From NCBI GenBank assembly GCA_023398105.1, contig JAEWST010000052.1, positions 1-35,829 on the forward strand: a stretch of 35,829 bases of DNA, read 5' to 3'. This DNA comes from Bacillota bacterium. GTDB lineage: Bacteria > Bacillota > Clostridia > Acetivibrionales > DSM-1351. Of the stretch, positions 19,010 to 28,457 are shown one piece after another. The notes below the pieces were generated by a model that made no database searches, was not told the origin of the DNA, and was given only the letters and a program-made list of their open reading frames with translations. Position 1 is the first letter of the stretch; each line of letters begins with the position of its first letter. The translations under genes and the position numbers were made by a program.

Positions 19010-19010
19010 T

Positions 19011-20318
19011 ATGTCGATTTTTAAGATTGCAGAATCAAATGTAAGATCATATTGCAGAAGCTTTCCGGATGTATTTTGTAAAGCTAAGGGTTCACTTTTG
19101 TATTCTGAGAATGGCAAGGAATATGTTGATTTTTTTGCTGGAGCCGGTGCACTGAATTATGGTCATAATAATGATTTTATTAAGGAGAAGGTTATTAATT
19201 ATATTGAATCTGATTCTATTATGCATGGGCTTGATATGTATACCACTGCGAAAAGGGAGTTTATGGAAACCTTTGTTTATAAAATATTGCATCCGCGTGA
19301 CCTTAATTACAAAATGCAATTCTGTGGACCGACAGGGACAAATGCTGTTGAGGCAGCTTTGAAACTTTCAAGAAAAGTAAAAAAGAGAACTAATGTTTTT
19401 GCATTTATGGGAGGCTTTCATGGTATGTCCCTTGGAAGCCTTTCGGCAACAGGAGATTTAGGTAAACGTCAGAGTGGTGGAATTCCCTTATCTAATGTAA
19501 CATTTATGCCATACCCTTATGGTTTTATGAACACTTTCGATTCCATAGAATATATAGAAGCAATATTAAATGATGATCATTGTGGAATAGACAAACCGGC
19601 AGCCATTATTTTCGAGACCGTACAGGCAGAAGGTGGCATTGTTGTTGCATCGGTTGAGTGGATGCAAAGACTTCAAAGATTATGTATTAAGCATGACATA
19701 CTTTTAGTGTGTGATGATATACAGGTAGGCTGTGGAAGGACAGGAGCATTCTTTTCTTTTGAGAGGGCAGGAATTGTACCTGATATTGTCTTACTTTCTA
19801 AATCAATTAGCGGATATGGTTTGCCTATGTCGTTACTTTTAGTTAAGCCTGAATATGATGTATGGGAACCGGGGGAGCATAACGGAACATTCCGTGGCAA
19901 TCAGCTTGCTTTTGTTGGTGCGTCTGCAGCGATTGAATACAGGGAACAGAGTGGTTTGGAGTATAAGACAAAACAAAATGAAGAGTTTATAAAAAAATAT
20001 CTATTGGAAGAGATTGCACCTTTAAGTGAGCTTATCAAAGTCCGAGGAATAGGAATGATCTGGGGCATTGATTTTTCTGACTGCGGAAAATCGAATTTTG
20101 CGCGGGAGTTAGTCCAGATGTGTTCGGAGGACGGCTTGATTATCGAGAGTTCGGGTAGGAATGGAAATGTTCTAAAAATATTACCTCCCTTGAACATAGA
20201 AGAGGAGCTTCTTGAAAGAGGTTTATCGATAATGAAGCAAAACATAATGAAGGGTTTAGAGAGAAATAAAGTAAAGAATATGGTATATAACCCTTTGATA
20301 CTTGCAGGTGGTAAATAA
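19011..20318 (+). CDS. ectB: Diaminobutyrate--2-oxoglutarate aminotransferase (EctB-like)
   Basis: 435 residues, the usual length of EctB. Strong family blocks are visible: ESNVRSYCRSFP, YVDFFAGAGALNYGHNN, SLDMYTTAKREF-like HGLDMYTTAKREF, QFCGPTGTNAVEAALKL, VCDDIQVGCGRTG, SKSISGYGLP with PLP lysine Lys264, and EPGEHNGTFRGNQLAF. Known reaction: L-aspartate-4-semialdehyde plus glutamate gives L-2,4-diaminobutyrate plus 2-oxoglutarate, with PLP, in the cytosol. No ectA or ectC is adjacent, so ectoine synthesis is unlikely. Its place between two NRPS genes suggests it supplies diaminobutyrate as a building block, perhaps for an A domain in NRPS C, D or E. The C-terminus (NPLILAGGK) lacks the shared tail, as expected for an enzyme acting on free amino acids. 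Confidence 0.93.
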   Translation: MSIFKIAESNVRSYCRSFPDVFCKAKGSLLYSENGKEYVDFFAGAGALNYGHNNDFIKEKVINYIESDSIMHGLDMYTTAKREFMETFVYKILHPRDLNYKMQFCGPTGTNAVEAALKLSRKVKKRTNVFAFMGGFHGMSLGSLSATGDLGKRQSGGIPLSNVTFMPYPYGFMNTFDSIEYIEAILNDDHCGIDKPAAIIFETVQAEGGIVVASVEWMQRLQRLCIKHDILLVCDDIQVGCGRTGAFFSFERAGIVPDIVLLSKSISGYGLPMSLLLVKPEYDVWEPGEHNGTFRGNQLAFVGASAAIEYREQSGLEYKTKQNEEFIKKYLLEEIAPLSELIKVRGIGMIWGIDFSDCGKSNFARELVQMCSEDGLIIESSGRNGNVLKILPPLNIEEELLERGLSIMKQNIMKGLERNKVKNMVYNPLILAGGK

Positions 20319-20347
20319 TACAACTAACGAAAAGGTAGGCTAAAGTT

Positions 20348-23300
20348 ATGAATTTGGAAGAAATACACAGCACAATAAGCCGGTTTTCTCAAAACACACC
20401 TGAGAAGACGGCTATTGAATATGGAAGTGAGTTTGTTACCTATGGAGAGCTGGAGGAGTATTCAGATCAAATGTCTGATTTCATAATAACTAATAATTCT
20501 GGTAGCAGGAATATAATATTATATATGGAGAGTAATCCCTCACTGGTTAAGGCTATGCTTGGTATAATGAAATCAGGGTGTGTATTTGTACCAGTTGATC
20601 CTAATTTTCCTGCAAACAGAGTAGCATTAATGATAAAAGAAGTAACAGCTGAATGGATTTTTACTCAATTTAAATATTTAGAAAAGCTGAATGAAATGTT
20701 CAGAAACTTAGGTAAGAAAGTAAATGTATTCATTATTGATAAAGAATTTGTGGATACTGAGCAGTATTCTTCATTAAAATTATATACAATGGAAAAGTAC
20801 AAAAAATATTTGTCCCATAAAGATGCCGGCACACAGAATAAGCATTGCTATATTTATTTTACATCTGGTTCGACAGGAAAGCCTAAAGCAGTCCTTGGCA
20901 GATGTCGTAGTTTAAAACATTTTATCGATTGGGAGATAACTGAATTTGGCGTGGATTCAAATTTCCGAGTTAGCCAGTTTACATCTCCATCCTTTGATCC
21001 GTACTTAAGGGATGTTTTTGTTCCGCTTTGCTCTGGTGCAACATTGTGTATTCCAAAAAACAGAGAAATAATTATGGACTTTCCTAAACTGTCAGAATGG
21101 ATTAGGGCTAACAGAATTAATCTTTCACACATGGTACCTTCTATTTTAAGGGGGCTTTTTTTGCAAAGTAAAAAAGATTACTTTAGCGATTTGAAGTATA
21201 TTCTACTTGCGGGTGAAATGTTAAGAGGACTGGATGTTAAAAACTTTTTTGAAGCTTACGGTACGGATATCCAATTAGTAAATTTATATGGACCTACTGA
21301 AACTACACTTGCCAAAATGTTTTATAGAATTTGTGAGACAGATGTACATAGAATAAACATTCCAATCGGAAAACCGATAAGTATGACACAGGTACTTATT
21401 TTAGATGATGATTTGAACAAGTGCCAGAAGGGAAGTATTGGAGAAATATATATTAGAACACCCTTTATTACTTCTGGATACTTAAATGATGAAGAATTAA
21501 CACGAAAGGTATTTGTAAAAAATCCGTTCAGCGATAACGAGCAGGATTTTATATATAAAACTGGGGATATTGGAAGAGTGTTGCCTGACGGAAATGTTGA
21601 GTGTTTAAACAGAAAAGACAGGCAAATCAAAATTAGGGGTATAAGAATTGAACCTTCTGAAATAGAAAATTGTATTCTGCAAAACAAAGTAATCAAAGAA
21701 GCAGTGGTTGCTGTAAAAGAAGACAGTACCGGCAATCCACATATTTGTGTTTACTATACTGTACTAGGCAATATTACAAAGCCAGAGCTCAGGAAATATA
21801 TAAGCGATCAGTTACCTAGTTATATGGTACCGGCTTACTTTTGTCTTATGGATACAATTCCATTAAATCCTAATGGTAAGGTAAATTTTGCTATGCTGCC
21901 GGAACCTTTTGACTACTATGATGAAAACAGTGATTATCAGGCTCCTGAAAATAATATCCAGCAGAAACTTGTGAAAATATGGAATGAGATTTTAGGTAAG
22001 GACAAAATCAGTATCAATAGCAATTTCTTTGAAATAGGAGGTCACTCACTAAGAGCAACTACTCTTGTGTCATTAATTCACAAAAATTTTGATGTAGAGA
22101 TACCTTTAAGTGCAATTTTCAAAAACCCCACAATCAAAAAACTGGCTGAAGTAATATTAAACTCAGATAAAAATTCTTTCTACCAGTTAGAAACTGCACC
22201 AAAGCAAGAGTATTATCCGCTATCCTCCGCCCAGAAAAGAATATTCGTGTTAAATCAGCTGGGTGAAAATAAATCTAGTTATAATATATCAGGTGCTGTA
22301 ATTATTGAGGGAGAGGCTGATATAGAAAGACTCAGGAGTACATTTCAAGTACTAATAAAAAGACATGAGGCTTTTAGGACTTCTATAGCTGTGATAGATG
22401 GTGAGCCTGTCCAGATTATACATGAGGATGTAGATTTTGATATTAGTTATTCAGATCTCAAGTTAGATCCTGATGCATATATTGAAAAGGATTCAAACAA
22501 GGTGATAGAAAATGCCATTATAGACTTTATAAAACCCTTCGATCTTAGTAAAGCCCCTTTACTTCGTGTAGGACTTATAAAAATATCGACTGCTAAATAT
22601 ATTATGGTTCATGATATACACCATATTGTAGCAGATGGAACCTCTATGGCGATTTTGGTAAAGGAATTTTCAGAAATCTATAGTGGCAAAGAAATAATGC
22701 CTTTACAGGTACAGTATAAGGATTTTGCAATTTGGCAGAATAAATTTCTTAGAACGGGTAATTTGAGAAAGCAGGAACATTATTGGATACAAGAATTGTC
22801 AGGTGATATTCCTGTGCTAAATTTGCCTACAGACTTTCCTAGACAGGATTTGCAAAGCTTTGAAGGTAACAGAGAAAAGTTAATAATTGATACAGAACTT
22901 ACAGCAAGTATTAAAAGTATCGCTTTAAAAAATGGTGCTACTCTCTATATGACGCTTCTTGCAGCACTGAATATACTTTTATCAAAATACACAGGACAAG
23001 AGGACATAATTATAGGTTCTCCGATTGCTGGAAGGACACATGCTGATCTAGAAAATGTAATAGGAATGTTTGTAAATACACTTGTATTAAGAAATAGGAT
23101 TGAATACTCTAAAAACTTTATTGAATTTCTTAATGAAGTAAAAAATAAATCATTGGCAGCCTTTGAAAATAAAGACTATCAGTTTGAAGAATTGGTGGAG
23201 AAGTTAGAGCTGGAAAGAGATTTAAGCCGAAATCCAATTTTTGATGTAATGTTTGTTCTTCAGAATATGAGTGGTAAAAGTGTACAAGCAAAGGATCTAA

Positions 23301-26300
23301 ATCTGACTAATTATGAATTTGCTAAAAGAATATCAAAATTTGATCTAATGTTCCATACAACAGAGATGAATAATACATTAGTAATTGAAATTGAATACTG
23401 CACTAAGCTGTTTTTAAAGAATACTATCATAAAAATGGGACAGCACCTTGTAAATATTCTTAAACAAGTAACTCAATACCCAGAAATAAAGTTGAGTAAT
23501 ATTGATATCTTATCACAACATGAAAAAAGACAGTTGCTGTTTGACTTTAATAATACAGAGAATAACTATGAAAGTGGAAGAACTATCAATGAGTTGTTTG
23601 AAATTCAGGCAAAAGCAACTCCTGATAGTATAGCACTTGTACATAATGATGAGTCATTAACGTACAGAGAATTAAATGAAAAAGCTAATCAAATTGCTAG
23701 AATGTTAAGAACAATGGGTGTAATAGAAGATAGTGTGGTAGCGGTTTTACTGAAACGTTCACCACAACTAATAGTTACTATACTAGGGATACTAAAAGCT
23801 GGAGGAGCATACCTACCTATTGATGAACAGCTTCCTGCCAATAGGGTTATACGTATGATGGAGGAAAGCGGTACAAAGATTCTACTGACAATAGAAGACA
23901 TAATAAATGATTATCAGTTTTCAAAACTTAAGGGTATAACTGATGACGGTAATAAAATCATAATAACAGGTGCAAGAGAATCAATAAAAAACCTAGATTT
24001 ACTGCCTATGCCAGATCGTAGCCTTATTGATTACAGTAAGTATCAAGACTCAAATACAGGCTGGGGCTGTGTAAAGAATGGAATTTCAATAATGGGAACA
24101 AGAGGGTGCCCATACAAATGTCTATATTGCCATAAGTTATGGCCAAAGTCTCATGCTTTTAGGTCGGCAGAAAATTTGATTGAAGAAATAAAATTCCATT
24201 ATGCTAATGGGTTTACTACTTTCTATTTTGTAGATGATGTATTTAATCTTGATATTAGAAACAGCACAAGGTTTTTTGAACTAATTATAAAAAACAACCT
24301 TAAGATAAGACTCTTGTTTCCAAATGGTTTACGGGGAGATATCTTGACTCCTGACTATATAGATTTAATGGTGGAAGCAGGAGTCATCCAAATGCTTCTG
24401 GCTCTAGAGACAGCCTCACCCAGACTTCAAAAGGTAATTGGTAAAAACCTGAATTTGGATAAGCTGAGAAACAATATTGAATATTTATGTAAAAGGCATC
24501 CACAGGTAATTGTAGATATATCATTTATGTTCGGTTTTCCAAGTGAGACAGAAGAAGAAGCAATGATGACCCTGAATTATATTAAGAGTTTACATTGGAT
24601 TCACTTCCCTTATCCTTTTGCACTAAAAATATTTCCTAATACAGATATGGCAAAATTCGCAATTGAGAATGGTGTTTCCAAGGAGTCCATTGAAAAGGTG
24701 AATCATATGGCTTTTCATGACCTATCAGATATTCCTGAGGATTATATGCCGTTTTCTGTAAAATTTGCACGCGAATTTCAGGCAAAGTTTTTTAATGAGT
24801 ATTTTCTTCTTTCGGAACGGCTCGAAAAAATTATACCCTTGCAGAAGCAGGTGCTTACTCACGAAGAACTGACTCGAAAGTATGATAGCTATTTACCAGG
24901 AGGTTTGTCTAATTTTCCTGAAATCATAAAGCTGATTGGAAACAGAGAAGACAACAGTTTTACTCATGATTTGGAAAACAGATATTCAATTCAAGGGGAT
25001 AAAAGGATAATAAAATCTCCAAAATCTGTAGTTGAGAATAATAAGGAAAAAGCCAGATTTAAAATACTGTTACTGGATTTGTCTCAGAATTTCAACAGTA
25101 ATGAAGGTTATGGCGATATAAGTATGGTTGAACCGCCTTTGGGATTGCTGTACCTACTTACATATCTTAACAGGGAGCTTGATGATAAAATTGAAGGTAA
25201 AATTTTTAAAGCTCGATTTGACTTTGAAAATTATGATGAGCTTAAAAAGTTAATAGATGATTTTAATCCCGATTTTATTGGAATACGAACTTTGACATTC
25301 TATAAAGAAATTTTTCACAAAACAGTTTCATTGATAAGACATTGGGGGGTAAAAGCTCCAATAATTACAGGTGGTCCATATGCAACAAGTGATTACCAAA
25401 CAATTCTATCTGACCGCAATGTTGATATATGCATTCTCGGTGAAGGGGAACTGACATTAAAAGAATTAGTGGAAAAAATGCTGGATAATGGATGGAAACT
25501 CCCGGGCGAAGAGGTCTTGTCAACCATTAAAGGTATAGCATTTGCAAATACAAAAAGTTTGGACAATAAGAATAATCACTTTGTAAGAGAGGTAGTAATG
25601 TTAGATAGGGTGGAAAGCAGCATAAGCAAAATCCCTACGGAAAACCTTCCGCCTTTAAATCTTCCAGAAAATTTGCTTTATGTTATTTATACATCAGGCT
25701 CGACTGGAACTCCAAAGGGTGTAATGATTCAACATAGAAACCTTGTAAATCTGATTTGCTATCAATATTCACATACTATTATTGATTTCAAAAGTAATGT
25801 ATTGCAATTTACTTCAATTGGTTTTGATGTTTCATGCCAGGAGATTTTCTCAACACTTTTAGCTGGAGGAACATTATTTCTTATAAACCGAGATTTGAGA
25901 GACCACATACAAAAGCTTTTTAGCTACATAAATACGAATGGAATAGAAGTTTTATTTTTACCTCCATCTTATTTTAGCTTAATTTGTAATGAATATGAAT
26001 ATATAAACAACTTTCCTGATACCGTTAAGCATATTATAACAGCAGGGGAACAGTTGCTGATAAATAGTCCTATGAAGGAGGTTCTTGGACAAAGAGGCAT
26101 ATATCTGCACAATCATTACGGGCCAACTGAGACTCATGTGGTTACTACCTATACTATGTATCCAAGATCAGATATGCCATATCATGCTCCAATTGGAAAG
26201 CCCATTTCAAATACAAAAATATACATTCTTAATAAACAAAAATCTCTCTTGCCTGTTGGTATCGCAGGTGAGCTGTATATTTCAGGTGATAGTGTAGGAA

Positions 26301-28402
26301 GAGGGTATATAAACTCTACTGAACTGACTAATGAGAGGTTTATACCTGATCCTTTTGAGAATGGCAAAAGAATTTATATGACGGGTGATTTGGCAAAATG
26401 GCTTCCAGACGGAAATATTGAGTTTCTTGGCAGAGCAGATCATCAGATAAAAATCAGAGGATTTAGAATTGAATTAGGAGAAATTGAAGCTGCAATACTA
26501 AAATATAGGGTTATTAAAGCATGCGTTGTAATTGATAGAATAAATGAATATGGTGAAAAATACATATGTGCATATATTGTTCAAAATTCAGATATTGATA
26601 TTCAGGCTTTAAAGGATTTCCTTTCGAAAGATTTGCCCGATTATATGATACCCCGATATTTTATAAGAATTGGAAGTATTCCGTTGAATTCAAACGGAAA
26701 GGTTAACCGAAAGGCTTTGCCACACTCAGAATATACTTTTGACAAAGCAGAAAAGTTTAATATTACTCCAAAGGATGAAATTCAGGTAATGCTGATATCT
26801 ATCTGGAAGGAAATCCTAGACATTGAAACAATAAGTATTGAGGATAATTTTTTTGAATTAGGAGGACATTCATTAAAAGCAACTAAACTTGTTTCTAGGA
26901 TATATAAGAAGTTCAATGTGGAAATCACACTAAGGGATATATTTGAAAATCAAACGATTGAAAAGCTTGCTAAGGTCATAAGCAGCTCCGCTAATAATTC
27001 GTACTGCTCAATAATGTTTGCTCCTAAACAGGAGTATTATCCTCTCTCTTCAGCTCAGAAAAGGATATTTATTATTCAACAGGCAGATGTTGATACTACT
27101 ACATATAATATGCCTGGAATTATGCTTTTGACAGGTGAACCTGATAGGCAGAGACTTGAAGACGTATTTAAATGCCTGATTTCCAGACATGAAACCTTAA
27201 GAACATCTTTTGATATTATAGATGGTATTCCAGTTCAAAAAATTCATGAGCTTGTAGAATTTAATATTGATTATATAGAACTGGAAAGAAGCAATGAAAT
27301 TAATAGTGATGCTGATTTAAACGAAAAAATAAATCAAGTGGTTATGGATTTCATCTGTCCATTTGATTTAAGTAAAGTGCCGCTTCTCAGAGTAAGCTTG
27401 GTAAAGGTTGAAGACAGGAGATATATACTGATGTATGATATGCATCATATTATTTCTGATGGCGTTTCAATGTCTATATTGATTAAGGAATTTATGGAAA
27501 TTTATAAAGGGGGTAAACTAAAAGACCTTCGGATACAGTATAAGGATTATGCAGTATGGCAAAATGAATTTTTACAATCCTCTAAGATAAATGAAAAGAA
27601 ACAATATTGGTTAGATAGATTCTCAGGTGAAATTCCTGTATTAAATATGCCCACTGATTTTCCTAGACCGGAAATACGAAATTATGATGGAGACCAAGTG
27701 AGCTGTTTACTTGAAAAGGATATAGTGCAAAAGCTACATAGGGTCGCATCAAAAAACGGATCAACAATATATATGGTTCTTTTGGCGGCATATAACGTAT
27801 TACTTTCCAAGTACACTGGGCAGGAGGACATTATTATAGGAACACCCAGTGCTGGTAGATCTCATTTAGATATCGAAGGCATTATAGGTATGTTTGTAAA
27901 TGCTTTCGCAATGAGAAACTTTCCAGAGTCATCCAAGACATTTCGGGAGTTCCTTAATGAAGTTAAAAAAAATTGTATTGATGTATATAGCAATCATGAA
28001 TATCAGTTTGAAGAACTTTTTGATGCTTTAAATATCAAACGGGATTTAAATAGAAACCCAATTTTTGATACAGCATTCATACTTCAAAATATTGAAATGT
28101 TAAGTTTGGAAATAGCAGACTTAAAAATTGAGCCATACAGTGGTATGGAAAAAATCATTTCAAAGCTTGACTTATCTTTATCTGCATCAGAAATCTATAA
28201 AGGAATCAGCTTTAATATGGTTTATTGTACGGCTCTGTTTAAAAAATCAACCATTGAGAGGATCATGTCGGATTACATAGATATATTGAGTCAAATAAGT
28301 GAAGATATTGATATTAGACTTAAAGACATATATATTGCAAAGAATGTGAGACTTTCTAATAAAACCCATATATCGGACGATTTTAATTTTAGTACAAATT
28401 GA
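20348..28402 (+). CDS. NRPS D: A-T-C-A(Pro-like)[radical SAM/B12-like insertion]-T-C
   Basis: 2684 residues, beginning directly with an A domain (1-525) and no C or half-C in front. A1 has TSGSTGKPKA near 171 and YGPTETT near 312; specificity residues read roughly D-P-R-H-L-A-L-L-A, not assignable by me. T1 IGGHSL has Ser567. C1 is about 615-1060, with HHIVADG at 758. A2 starts near 1080, with KAGGAYLPID near 1152. It is interrupted by about 580 residues (separate entry) and resumes with YTSGSTGTPKG near 1780. Its specificity residues D-V-Q-F-I-A-H-V-V match the proline code (DVQ-IAHVV). T2 LGGHSL has Ser2175. C2 is about 2225-2670, with HHIISDG at 2366. The protein ends after C2 with HISDDFNFSTN, the shared tail type. 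It probably loads one unknown residue and one proline, the latter possibly modified by the built-in radical enzyme. Confidence 0.95.
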   Translation: MNLEEIHSTISRFSQNTPEKTAIEYGSEFVTYGELEEYSDQMSDFIITNNSGSRNIILYMESNPSLVKAMLGIMKSGCVFVPVDPNFPANRVALMIKEVTAEWIFTQFKYLEKLNEMFRNLGKKVNVFIIDKEFVDTEQYSSLKLYTMEKYKKYLSHKDAGTQNKHCYIYFTSGSTGKPKAVLGRCRSLKHFIDWEITEFGVDSNFRVSQFTSPSFDPYLRDVFVPLCSGATLCIPKNREIIMDFPKLSEWIRANRINLSHMVPSILRGLFLQSKKDYFSDLKYILLAGEMLRGLDVKNFFEAYGTDIQLVNLYGPTETTLAKMFYRICETDVHRINIPIGKPISMTQVLILDDDLNKCQKGSIGEIYIRTPFITSGYLNDEELTRKVFVKNPFSDNEQDFIYKTGDIGRVLPDGNVECLNRKDRQIKIRGIRIEPSEIENCILQNKVIKEAVVAVKEDSTGNPHICVYYTVLGNITKPELRKYISDQLPSYMVPAYFCLMDTIPLNPNGKVNFAMLPEPFDYYDENSDYQAPENNIQQKLVKIWNEILGKDKISINSNFFEIGGHSLRATTLVSLIHKNFDVEIPLSAIFKNPTIKKLAEVILNSDKNSFYQLETAPKQEYYPLSSAQKRIFVLNQLGENKSSYNISGAVIIEGEADIERLRSTFQVLIKRHEAFRTSIAVIDGEPVQIIHEDVDFDISYSDLKLDPDAYIEKDSNKVIENAIIDFIKPFDLSKAPLLRVGLIKISTAKYIMVHDIHHIVADGTSMAILVKEFSEIYSGKEIMPLQVQYKDFAIWQNKFLRTGNLRKQEHYWIQELSGDIPVLNLPTDFPRQDLQSFEGNREKLIIDTELTASIKSIALKNGATLYMTLLAALNILLSKYTGQEDIIIGSPIAGRTHADLENVIGMFVNTLVLRNRIEYSKNFIEFLNEVKNKSLAAFENKDYQFEELVEKLELERDLSRNPIFDVMFVLQNMSGKSVQAKDLNLTNYEFAKRISKFDLMFHTTEMNNTLVIEIEYCTKLFLKNTIIKMGQHLVNILKQVTQYPEIKLSNIDILSQHEKRQLLFDFNNTENNYESGRTINELFEIQAKATPDSIALVHNDESLTYRELNEKANQIARMLRTMGVIEDSVVAVLLKRSPQLIVTILGILKAGGAYLPIDEQLPANRVIRMMEESGTKILLTIEDIINDYQFSKLKGITDDGNKIIITGARESIKNLDLLPMPDRSLIDYSKYQDSNTGWGCVKNGISIMGTRGCPYKCLYCHKLWPKSHAFRSAENLIEEIKFHYANGFTTFYFVDDVFNLDIRNSTRFFELIIKNNLKIRLLFPNGLRGDILTPDYIDLMVEAGVIQMLLALETASPRLQKVIGKNLNLDKLRNNIEYLCKRHPQVIVDISFMFGFPSETEEEAMMTLNYIKSLHWIHFPYPFALKIFPNTDMAKFAIENGVSKESIEKVNHMAFHDLSDIPEDYMPFSVKFAREFQAKFFNEYFLLSERLEKIIPLQKQVLTHEELTRKYDSYLPGGLSNFPEIIKLIGNREDNSFTHDLENRYSIQGDKRIIKSPKSVVENNKEKARFKILLLDLSQNFNSNEGYGDISMVEPPLGLLYLLTYLNRELDDKIEGKIFKARFDFENYDELKKLIDDFNPDFIGIRTLTFYKEIFHKTVSLIRHWGVKAPIITGGPYATSDYQTILSDRNVDICILGEGELTLKELVEKMLDNGWKLPGEEVLSTIKGIAFANTKSLDNKNNHFVREVVMLDRVESSISKIPTENLPPLNLPENLLYVIYTSGSTGTPKGVMIQHRNLVNLICYQYSHTIIDFKSNVLQFTSIGFDVSCQEIFSTLLAGGTLFLINRDLRDHIQKLFSYINTNGIEVLFLPPSYFSLICNEYEYINNFPDTVKHIITAGEQLLINSPMKEVLGQRGIYLHNHYGPTETHVVTTYTMYPRSDMPYHAPIGKPISNTKIYILNKQKSLLPVGIAGELYISGDSVGRGYINSTELTNERFIPDPFENGKRIYMTGDLAKWLPDGNIEFLGRADHQIKIRGFRIELGEIEAAILKYRVIKACVVIDRINEYGEKYICAYIVQNSDIDIQALKDFLSKDLPDYMIPRYFIRIGSIPLNSNGKVNRKALPHSEYTFDKAEKFNITPKDEIQVMLISIWKEILDIETISIEDNFFELGGHSLKATKLVSRIYKKFNVEITLRDIFENQTIEKLAKVISSSANNSYCSIMFAPKQEYYPLSSAQKRIFIIQQADVDTTTYNMPGIMLLTGEPDRQRLEDVFKCLISRHETLRTSFDIIDGIPVQKIHELVEFNIDYIELERSNEINSDADLNEKINQVVMDFICPFDLSKVPLLRVSLVKVEDRRYILMYDMHHIISDGVSMSILIKEFMEIYKGGKLKDLRIQYKDYAVWQNEFLQSSKINEKKQYWLDRFSGEIPVLNMPTDFPRPEIRNYDGDQVSCLLEKDIVQKLHRVASKNGSTIYMVLLAAYNVLLSKYTGQEDIIIGTPSAGRSHLDIEGIIGMFVNAFAMRNFPESSKTFREFLNEVKKNCIDVYSNHEYQFEELFDALNIKRDLNRNPIFDTAFILQNIEMLSLEIADLKIEPYSGMEKIISKLDLSLSASEIYKGISFNMVYCTALFKKSTIERIMSDYIDILSQISEDIDIRLKDIYIAKNVRLSNKTHISDDFNFSTN
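23930..25650 (+). other. Radical SAM plus B12-like insertion between A2 and A3 of the Pro A domain
   Basis: The insert starts with a segment of the form NLDLLPMPDRSLIDY (about 23990). In ordinary B12-radical SAM enzymes this type of linker lies between the B12 domain and the radical SAM core. The core follows, with TRGCPYKCLYC: Cys1254, Cys1258 and Cys1261 of NRPS D. Then come DDVFNLD, FPNGLRGDIL, LALETAS, LQKVIGKNLNLDK and FGFPSETEEEA. The Rossmann B12-like part comes last (about 25059-25600): ILLLDLSQNF, EPPLGLLYLLTYL, PDFIGIRTLTF, IITGGPYATS, ICILGEGE, then REVVMLDRVES. The order is the reverse of normal. I see no DxHxxG; cobalamin binding is inferred. A close paralog sits at the same A-domain site in NRPS E. 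Confidence 0.87.
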
Positions 28403-28443
28403 GTGATATTATGGTAAAATAGTTTAAATATATATTCTATGTA

Positions 28444-28450
28444 AAGGGTG
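28444..28450 (+). promoter_or_regulatory. Ribosome binding site of NRPS E
   Basis: AAGGGTG lies 7 nt before ATG 28458, supporting that start. The 55-nt gap after NRPS D is AT-rich and shows no clear hairpin terminator, so the operon probably continues across it. Confidence 0.65.
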
Positions 28451-28457
28451 ACGGTAT

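Noticed and set aside
18936..19010. Upstream start for the aminotransferase
   Set aside because: It overlaps NRPS C, encodes no family sequence, and a strong ribosome site with EctB-like MSIFKIAESNVRSY begins at 19011.
19901..20323. Minus-strand frame of 140 codons
   Set aside because: Antisense shadow of the aminotransferase gene, whose family match is clear.
28403..28457. Terminator or promoter between NRPS D and NRPS E
   Set aside because: The gap is AT-rich, but I find no stable hairpin with a U-run and no convincing -35/-10 pair.
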